Source: Bufo bufo (taxonomy: Eukaryota; Chordata; Amphibia; Anura; Bufonidae). Taken from it: DNA of 64,000 nt. Shown piece by piece: positions 57,180-64,000 of the stretch. Under the pieces are notes generated by a model. That model made no database searches. It worked only from the letters and a program-made list of their open reading frames with translations, and was not told where the DNA came from. How positions within the stretch are numbered: position 1 is the first letter of the stretch; each line of letters opens with the position of its first letter. Position numbers and translations under genes: made by a program. The stretch covers positions 506,016,301 through 506,080,300 of the forward strand of contig NC_053390.1 in assembly GCF_905171765.1 (NCBI RefSeq). Reading direction: 5' to 3'.

Positions 57180-58740
57180 CAGGGAGTGCAGAAATATTAG
57201 GCAAGTTGTATTTTTGAGGATTAATTTTATTATTGAACAACAACCATGTTCTCAATGAACCAAAAAACTCATTAATATCAAACTGAATATTTTTGGAAGT
57301 AGTTTTTAGTTTGTTTTTAGTTTTAGCTATTTTAGGGGGATATCTGTGTGTGCAGGTGACTATACTGTGCATAACTATTAGGCAACTTAACAAAAAACAA
57401 ATATATACCCATTTCAATTATTTATTTTTACCAGTGAAACCAATATAACATCTCAACATTCACAATATACATTTCTGACATTCAAAAACAAAACAAAAAA
57501 CAAATCAGTGACCAATATAGCCACCTTTCTTTGCAAGGACACTCAAAAGCCTGCCATCCATGGATTCTCTCAGTGTTTTGATCTGTTCACCATCAACATT
57601 GCGTGCAGCAGCAACCACAGCCTCCCAGACACTGTTCAGAGAGGTGTACTGTTTTCCCTCCATGTAAATCTCACATTTGATGATGGACCACAGGTTCTCA
57701 ATGGGGTTCAGATCAGGTGAACAAGGAGGCCATGTCATTAGATTTTCTTCTTTTATACCCTTTCTTGCCAGCCACGCTGTGGAGTACTTGGACGCGTGTG
57801 ATGGAGCATTGTCCTGCATGAAAATCATGTTTTTCTTGAAGGATGCAGACTTCTTCCTGTACCACTGCTTGAAGAAGTGTCTTCCAGAAACTGGCTGTAG
57901 GACTGGGAGTTGAGCTTGAATCCATCCTCAACCCGAAAAGGCCCCACAAGCTCATCTTTGATGATACCAGCCCAAACCAGTACTCCACCTCCACCTTGCT
58001 GGGGTCTGAGTCGGACTGGAGCTCTCTGCCCTTTACCAATCCAGCCACGGGCCCATCCATCTGGCCCATCAAGACTCACTCTCATTTCATCAGTCCATAA
58101 AACCTTAGAAAAATCAGTCTTGAGATATTTCTTGGCCCAGTCTTGACGTTTCAGCTTGTGTGTCTTGTTCGGTGGTGGTCGTCTTTCTGCCTTTCTTACC
58201 TTGGCCATGTCTCTGGGTATTGCACACCTTGTGCTTTTGGGCACTCCAGTGATGTTGCAGCTCTGAAATATGGCCAAACTGGTGGCAAGTGGCATCTGGC
58301 AGCTGCACACTTGACTTTTCTCAGTTCATGGGCAGTTATTTTGCGCCTTGGTTTTTCCACACGCTTCTTGCGACCCTGTTGACTATTTTGAATGAAATGC
58401 TTGATTGTTCGATTATCACGCTTCAGAAGCTTTGCAATTTTAAGATTGCTGCATCCCTCTTCAAGATATCTCACTATTTTTTGACTTTTCTGAGCCTGTC
58501 AAGTCCTTCTTTTGACCCATTTTGCCAAAGGAAAGGAAGTTGCCCTAATAATTATGCACACCTAATATAGGGTGTTGATGTCATTAGACCACACCCCTTC
58601 TCATTACAGAGATGCACATCACCTAATATGCTTAATTGGTAGTAGGCTTTCGAGCCTATACAGCTTGGAGTAAGACAACATGCATAAAAGAGGATGATGT
58701 GGTCAAAATACTCATTTGCCTAATAATTTTGCACACAGTG
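57180..58740 (-). mobile_element. Tc1/mariner element, DD37E type, 1.56 kb
   Basis: CAGGGAGTGCAGAAATATTA at the left and the right end (reverse complement CACTGTGTGCAAAATTATTA) are inverted; TA is duplicated at 57178-57179 and 58741-58742. The sequence across the insertion, with one TA, is present uninterrupted at 56915-56940, giving an empty-site comparison. It carries a broken transposase on the minus strand. Confidence 0.92.
57505..58520 (-). pseudogene. Tc1/mariner transposase, DD37E, several frameshifts
   Basis: A likely start ATG lies at 58518-58520 (MGQKKDLTGSEKSK), followed by a helix-turn-helix region (YLEEGCSNLKIAKLL) and a basic hinge (RKKRVEKPRRKI). After frameshifts the core continues with WTDEMR (first D), MQDNAPSH (second D) and SPDLNPIE (E), with 37 residues between second D and E. 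The end reads LAKKGGYIGH before the stop at 57505. Breaks lie near 58484 (an A-run), 58250 and 57850. DD37E spacing fits the TRT group described in vertebrates; that link is by spacing only. Confidence 0.87.
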
Positions 58741-58869
58741 TATATGTGTATTTTACGAATATTCGCTATATTGCTATAACTTCGTTTTTTTAGAATACTT
58801 GTAATATTCTAAAACAAGAATATATATAGCAATATAGCGAATATTCGTAAAATACACATACAGATGGAG

Positions 58870-59010
58870 CAGAGTTAACACTCCTTTTTTCTGAGATTTC
58901 TGAGTTGTGTTATCTAATCTAAGCAAACACCTTCAATTGCTTCTCAATGGCTTTTGTCTCAAGATAACGCGATGAGTTAAGAATTTGAGTTAAGAGCGGG
59001 AGTGCTAACC
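58870..59010. mobile_element. Short MITE, about 140 bp
   Basis: AGAGTTAACACTCC at the left and GCGGGAGTGCTAACC at the right are imperfect inverted repeats, with inner pairs such as GTGTTATCT / AGATAACGC. It abuts the Gypsy 5' LTR at 59011. The target duplication could not be fixed. Confidence 0.5.
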
Positions 59011-59640
59011 TGTCACGAGGGTGTCGAGGACCACGTCTGACTCGTTATACCCGGGGTCAGGAAGTCGCAGCGGTTGGCTGCACGCTCTATTTAAAATAGG
59101 GCTGTTTTCCCTTATGGTAGCTTTCTGGGTTTGCTTAGCAAACCCTTTTGGCTCACTCAGGGATCCGTAGCTCCTTCTCCTCAGCTGTTCCTTGTCCAGC
59201 ACTCCCAGACCTCCTTATATTTCTCTCTCACACTTCTCTGGTTGCCAGAGATAGAGCTTCCTGCCTGGACATCTATTCTGACCTTCTGGAGCTGTGTTGC
59301 TGCGTTCGCTGGTAGTTGGTCCAGTACGCTACCCTCCAGATCCCTGTTGGACCTTTTTGGTTTATTGTGGTCGCCCACCTGGGTTTATGTGTTTGTATGT
59401 TTTGTCTGTCCTCTCCCTGGTGTTTCCCTCTTAGTGATAGTGGTGTGGACTAGCGATCCCACCGGCCTGTTCACTATCCAGGGCTCATATTAGGGAAAGC
59501 CAGGGTTTAGGCACGCGATCGCCGCACGGGTGAGGACCCCGTCTAGGGACGTCAGGGCAGTCAGGTGCCAGCCGCAAGGTGAGTTAGGGGTCACCACCTT
59601 TCCCTCTCCCTTCGGCAGGGCTTTCCCTGTTTTCCTCCCT
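59011..59640 (+). repeat. 5' LTR of the plus-strand Gypsy element (at least 630 bp)
   Basis: It matches 63371-64000 end to end with about 11 differences, including two compensating 1-bp indels. TCTATTTAAAATAGG near 59085 is TATA-like. A 120-codon frame (59131-59493) is identical in protein in both LTRs, which reflects LTR duplication and not selection. The true LTR end lies a little beyond 59640 and before the gag start at 59733. Confidence 0.92.
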
Positions 59641-59732
59641 GTGCGTGTCGTCGGTCATTGCATTATCTCTGGCCATTATTTTGTGTAGGTAAAAAAAAAA
59701 TAAAATAATTTTTTACCTACTTAGAATCCAGT

Positions 59733-60845
59733 ATGGATCAAATTGCTGCTCTGTCCAAACAATTTCATGGCCTGTCTTTGGAGGTGGTAGGATTGAAGGC
59801 GTCGGTCCTCCAGCAACAGCAGCAATTACAACTGACTGCAAGCCCAGCGGTTGCTACTGGTAACAGGTTGTTGCGGAACCCAAGGTCCCTCTCCCTGACA
59901 GATTTTCTGGGGGAAGTGTCACGGAACCATGAACCAGACGTACAACAAGAGATAAGTGAAAATAAGAAGGCTTTATTGAAAATAAAGCTGTAAAGCAAAG
60001 TCCAAACGGATGGTGAAACCGAGCAGAGTCTTTGCGAAGCCAGAGGTCAGGAACCAGAAGGGTAGTCAGACGAAGCCAGGATCAGGAACCAGCAGGGTAG
60101 TCAGACGAAGCCAGGATCAAGAACCAGCAGGGTAGTCAGACGAAGCCAGGATCAGGAACCAGCAGGGTAGTCCAGACGAAGCCAGGATCAGGAACCAGCA
60201 GGGTAGTCAGACGAAGCCAGGATCAGGAACCAGAAGCAGCAGCAGTCTTAGAAGCATGTGAACACAAGAGGACCAAGCAAGGAACTGAAGCCACAGACCT
60301 CCTATATATATGAGCTAGGCATCCAGCTCCTCCCAGGGGAAGGAGGAGCCGCAGGGTGGAAGGCTACAAGAAACCCAGAAACCAAGATGGCCGCCAGCAC
60401 ATGTCAAACGAAGGAGAGCAGCAAGCAGGTAAGACCATGACAGGAAGGGACAAGTTTTTGACATTCCGTGAGGCCTGTAAGTTATATTTTAAACTGCGCC
60501 CTTACTCCTCTGGTAATGAAGATCAGCGGGTGGGGGTTGTTATTTCCCTGCTGCAGGGGGACCCGCAGTCCTGGGCGTTCTCTTTACCTACTGATTCCCA
60601 GGCTCTTCGGTCAGTGGATGAGTTTTTTGGGGCCTTGGGTCTCATATATGATGACCCTGACCGAGTCGCCCTGGCTGAATCAAGATTACGGAGACTCTTA
60701 CAAGGAGAGCGGCCGGTAGAGGAGTATTGCTCTGAATTTCGTAGGTGGGCTACGGATACCCAATGGAACGACCCGGCTCTCAGGAGTCAGTTCTGCTCTG
60801 GGTTATCCGAAAGGGTTAAGGATGCGCTTGCATTATATGAGACCC
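59733..60845 (+). pseudogene. gag: Chromovirus gag, interrupted by a solo LTR and truncated
   Basis: The ATG at 59733 opens a frame with a Q-rich amino terminus (LQQQQQLQL) and RSLSLTDFLGE. It is broken at 59917-60442 by an inserted LTR and resumes at 60448 with FREACKLYFKLRPYSSG, LLQGDPQSWAFSLP and LRRLLQGERPVEEYCSEF, a retrotransposon Gag capsid domain. It stops being gag after DALALYET near 60845, where sequence jumps into RT. The zinc knuckle and protease are deleted. Confidence 0.87.
59917..60442 (-). mobile_element. Solo LTR inserted in gag, 526 bp, 5-bp target duplication
   Basis: TGTCACGGAACC at the left and ACCATGACA at the right give TG...CA ends, and GGAAG is duplicated exactly (59912-59916, 60443-60447). 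A tandem repeat of about 35 bp (AGTCAGACGAAGCCAGGATC...) occurs about five times at 60037-60236. On the minus strand TATATATAGG near 60300 precedes AATAAA near 59970-59985, suggesting minus orientation. The parent family is not in the window. Confidence 0.9.
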
Positions 60846-63455
60846 ATACCCTCTTCCTCTCATTCCTGACCTGTTTAATCAGATTGCGGGTGCTAGGTGG
60901 TTCTCCAAACTTGATCTTAGGGGGGCCTACAATCTGATTCGTATTAAGAAGGGGGATGAGTGGAAGACAGCGTTTAACACCCCTGAGGGGCATTATGAAA
61001 ATCTAGTTATGCCTTTCAGTCTGACCAATGCTCCTGCCGTCTTTCAACATTTCGTTAATGACATTTTTAGTCATCTAATCGGCAGGTTTGTGGTAATATA
61101 CCTAGATGATATTTTAATTTATTCGTCCGATCTGAAAACACATGAGGTGCATGTCAGACAAGTACTGCAGGTCCTACGGACGAATTAATTATATGCTAAA
61201 ATTGAAAAATGTGTCTTCGCCGTTCAGGAGATACAATTCCTGGGTTATTTTTTATCTGCGTCAGGTTTCCGTATGGATCCTAGGAAGGTCCAGGCAATTT
61301 TAGATTGGGATCTTCCTGAGAACCTCAAAGCACTACAACGGTTCTTGGGCTTCGCAAATTTCTATAGGAAATTCATTAAAAATTATTCACTTATTGTAAA
61401 ACCGCTTACTGACATGACTAGGAAGGGGACTGATTTTTCTAAATGGTCTGACGCCGCTAAAGTTGCTTTTTCCTCTCTAAAAGAGAGGTTTACCTCAGCA
61501 CCTGTACTGGTCCAACCTGATGTCTCTCAGCCTTTTATTGTTGAAGTCGATGCGTCAGAGGTGGGAGTGGGGGCGGTGCTGTCTCAGGGTCCGTCTCCTG
61601 GCAAATGGCGTCCTTGTGCTTTCTTTTCTAAAAAACTATCTGCAGCAGAAAAGAACTACGATATTGGCAATAGGGAACTATTAGCTATTAAACTTGCGTT
61701 TGAGGAGTGGCGTCATTTCTTAGAGGGGGCAGTCCACCCCGTCACTGTAATTACGGACCACAAAAATCTTCTGTACCTCGTATCAGCTAAGCGTCTCACC
61801 CCTAGACAGGCTAGGTGGTCGCTATTTTTTACCAGGTTTAACTTTGTGATTACCTATCGTCCTGGGGCAAAGAACACCAAGGCTGATGCACTATCTCGTT
61901 GTTTCCCTGGAGGGGGTAATGTGAGTGATCCGGTACCCATTCTTCAAAGAGGAGTGGTTGTTTCTGCGGTACACTCTGTTTTGGAGGGGAAGGTGTTAGA
62001 GGCCCAGGGGGACGCCCTGGTCTCTTGCCCCTCAGAGAAATTGTTTGTACCGTTGAACTTACGTTTCGAATTATTAAAGGAACATCATAATTCGGCACTT
62101 GCTGGGCACCCTGGTAGAAAAAGCAACCTTGGAACTATTGTCTCGTCGTTTTTGGTGGCCAAGGTTGCGTCAGGATGTATTGGATTTTGTGTCTTCTTGT
62201 TCTACCTGTGCGCGCGCAAAAGTTTCACATACACGTCCTGCAGGGTCTCTATTACCACTCGTCATTCCCAATAGACCGTGGACACATCTGTCAATGGATT
62301 TTATCACTGACTTACCTTTGTCTGCGGGTTAAAACAGTTATTTTGGTAGTAGTGGACAGGTTTAGCAAAATGGTACACTTCATTGCGTTACCCGCACTAC
62401 CTAATGCTAAGACTCTTGCTCAGGTATTCGTCAGTGAAATCGTGAAGCTTCACGGGGTCCCCTCCGATGTTGTTTCGGATCGGGGTACCCAGTTTATTTC
62501 TAAATTTTGGAAAGCTTTTTGTTCTCGTTTGGGGGTACACTTGTCCTTTTCCTCTGCTTTCCATCCTCAGTCGAATGGACAGACTGAGCGTACCAACCAA
62601 AACCTTGAGACATATCTAAGATGTTTTGTGTCTGAAAACCAAGAGTTGTGGTCATCATATTTACCGTTAGCTGAGTTTGCCATAAATAATCGTCGTCAGG
62701 AATCCACTGGCAAGTCACCATTTCTTGGTGCATATGGTTTTCATCCCCAATTCTGTACTTTCAAAGAGGGGGGGTCTTCTGGGGTTCCCGAAGAGGAACG
62801 GTTTTCGTCATCTCTTTCATCGGTATGGCAGAAGGTGCAAGCTAACTTGAAAAATATGGGAGGTAAATACAAATGCATGGCTGATAAGAGACGGTCGCCA
62901 GGTCCGGACCTAGGAGTGAATGACTATGTGTGGTTGTCTACTAGGAATATTAAATTGAAGGTTCCCTCTTGGAAACTGGGTCCTAGGTTTATTGGCCCTT
63001 ACAAAATTGTAGCCATCATCAACCCCGTGGCTTTTCGCCTGGAGTTACCTCAGACTTTTAAAATTCATAATGTTTTTCATAAGTCGTTACTCAAAAAATA
63101 TGTTCCACCTCTAGAACCATCACCGCTGCCACCTCCTCCTGTTGTCGTGGATGGTAACCTAGAATTTCAGATATCCAAAATTGTTAATTCTCGTCGGGTC
63201 CGCCGCTCTCTTCAATATCTGGTGCATTGGAGAGGTTACGGTCCCGAGGAAAGAATGTGGGTTCCTGCGTCTGAGGTAAACGCCGACAGGTTAGTTCGGG
63301 TTTTTCATGCCTCTCATCCTGGGAGACCTGGTCCTGAGTGTCCGGAGGCCCCTCGTAGAGAGGGGGGTACTGTCACGAGGGTGTCGAGGACCACGCCTGA
63401 CTCCTTTATATCCGGGGGCAGGAAGTTGCAGCGGTTGGCTGCACGCTCTATTTAA
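60846..63455 (+). pseudogene. pol: Chromovirus pol (partial RT, RNase H, integrase, chromodomain)
   Basis: RT begins in the middle at [11 protein letters not shown], followed by [14 protein letters not shown] and [12 protein letters not shown] (catalytic YLDD near 61099). A TAA at 61186-61188 breaks the frame. A 333-codon piece from 61273 holds RT thumb and RNase H ([35 protein letters not shown]). Frameshifts near 62110 and 62330 separate the zinc-binding part (CSTCARAK), the core ([26 protein letters not shown]) and the end. GPRFIGPYKIV and a chromodomain (SLQYLVHWRGYGPEERMW) close the protein, and the frame runs into the LTR. The chromodomain directs integration to modified histones in related elements. 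Autonomous activity is ruled out by the missing protease and RT start. Confidence 0.92.
63356..63370 (+). promoter_or_regulatory. Polypurine tract of the plus-strand Gypsy element
   Basis: AGAGAGGGGGG followed by TAC directly before the 3' LTR start TGTCACG at 63371; primes plus-strand DNA synthesis in LTR elements. Confidence 0.8.
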
Positions 63456-64000
63456 GATAGGGCTGTTTTCCTTATGGTAGCTTTCTGGGTTTGCTTAGCA
63501 AACCCTTTTGGCTCACTCAGGGATCCGTAGCTCCTTCTCCTCAGCTGTTCCTTGTCCAGCACTCCCAGACCTCCTTATATTTCTCTCTCACACTTCTCTG
63601 GTTGCCAGAGATAGAGCTTCCTGCCTGGACATCTATTCTGACCTTCTGGAGCTGTGTTGCTGCGTTCGCTGGTAGTTGGTCCAGTACGCTACCCTCCAGA
63701 TCCCTGTTGGACCTTTTTGGTTTATTGTGGTCGCCCACCTGGGTGTATGTGTTTGTATGTTTTGTCTGTCCTCTCCCTGGTGTTTCCCTCTTAGTGATAG
63801 TGGTGTGGACTAGCGATCCCACCGGCCTGTTCACTATCCAGGGCTCATATTAGGGAAAGCCAGGGTTTAGGCACGCGATCGCCGCACGGGTGAGGAACCC
63901 GTCTAGGGACGTCAGGGCAGTCAGGTGCCAGCCGCAAGGTGAGTTAGGGGTCACCACCTTTCCCTCTCCCTTGGGCAGGGCTTTCCCTGTTTTCCTCCCT
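63371..64000 (+). repeat. 3' LTR of the plus-strand Gypsy element, cut by the window edge
   Basis: Matches 59011-59640 with about 11 differences in 630 positions; its end is outside the window. Confidence 0.93.

Larger units (their letters stand above)
55408..58868. mobile_element. AT-rich hAT-type element, truncated, with nested insertions
   Basis: It starts TAGTGTTGAGCGCGAATATT, the same end as the element at 10868-11710. The interior repeats GAATATTCG and ATAGCAATATAG many times. Nested inside are a foldback MITE (55563-56328), a GC-rich hairpin module (56478-56607), two palindromic AT-rich units (56756-57178 and continuing after 58740) and a Tc1/mariner (57180-58740). The right terminus GCTCAACACTA is not present before 58870, so the right end is lost. 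No hAT transposase. Confidence 0.6.
59011..64000 (+). mobile_element. Ty3/Gypsy chromovirus, plus strand, young but internally deleted
   Basis: Two LTRs beginning TGTCACGAGGGTGTCGAGGA (59011 and 63371) differ at about 11 of 630 positions compared. The second runs off the window. Between them are gag (with a solo LTR inserted), a deletion, then RT, RNase H, integrase and chromodomain, and a purine tract (63356-63370) before the 3' LTR. The left flank is TAACC; the right flank lies outside the window. Confidence 0.93.

Noticed and set aside
59131..59493. 120-codon frame identical at 63491-63853
   Set aside because: Both lie in the LTRs of one element; identity reflects LTR duplication, and no domain is recognised.

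Overview
This window is repeat-rich nuclear DNA from a vertebrate with a large genome, most likely a frog or toad. Three things point there: AT-rich non-coding DNA with no operons, the density of DNA-transposon debris, and family signatures I associate with anuran genomes (hAT elements ending in TAG-GATG with GTTCGC-rich ends, foldback elements beginning GGGCTCTTTCACAC or GGCCTCATGCACACG, Tc1/mariner lineages, chromovirus LTR elements). I found no host protein-coding gene I can name. One weak candidate exon lies near 38.46-38.59 kb on the minus strand.

Layout. 1-2145: a tandem satellite running into the 3' end of a hAT-type element. 2813-4880: a 2.1 kb foldback element with a TAA target duplication. 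5868-8966: a 3.1 kb element flanked by TTAA. 10-13.4 kb: two hAT-like short elements, a degraded repeat and a foldback palindrome. 13.5-16.9 kb: a minus-strand Ty3/Gypsy chromovirus with a large internal deletion. 18.1-20.6 kb: a TTAA-type element carrying one foldback element and abutting another. 21.5-23.1 kb: four small repeats. 24201-31249: a 7 kb hAT element with an 8-bp target duplication, two internal satellites and a broken minus-strand transposase. 31.3-39.7 kb: mostly plain non-coding DNA with a CR1-like LINE fragment and short palindromic elements. 39.9-43.5 kb: a hAT derivative whose satellite contains four copies of a BED zinc-finger coding fragment. 43.7-46.4 kb: two Tc1/mariner elements around a TA tract. 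About 47.5-54.6 kb: a class I (gamma/epsilon-like) endogenous retrovirus with long open gag and pro-pol frames and the start of env, ending in a 500-N gap. 55.4-58.9 kb: an AT-rich hAT-type element holding a foldback element and a third Tc1/mariner. 59011 to the end: a plus-strand Ty3/Gypsy chromovirus with LTRs about 98% alike and a solo LTR inside its gag.

Nearly everything is a layer in a nested pile of mobile elements, and target-site duplications allow many layers to be ordered. The best-preserved coding units are the retrovirus gag and pro-pol frames, the DD34E transposase at 44 kb and the pol of the last Gypsy element; each carries at least one break or gap. The most unusual patterns are outward-facing splice donors placed symmetrically in four foldback elements (with CRE-like motifs in three), a transposase truncated by a snap-back inverted copy of itself, and zinc-finger coding pieces amplified as satellite.
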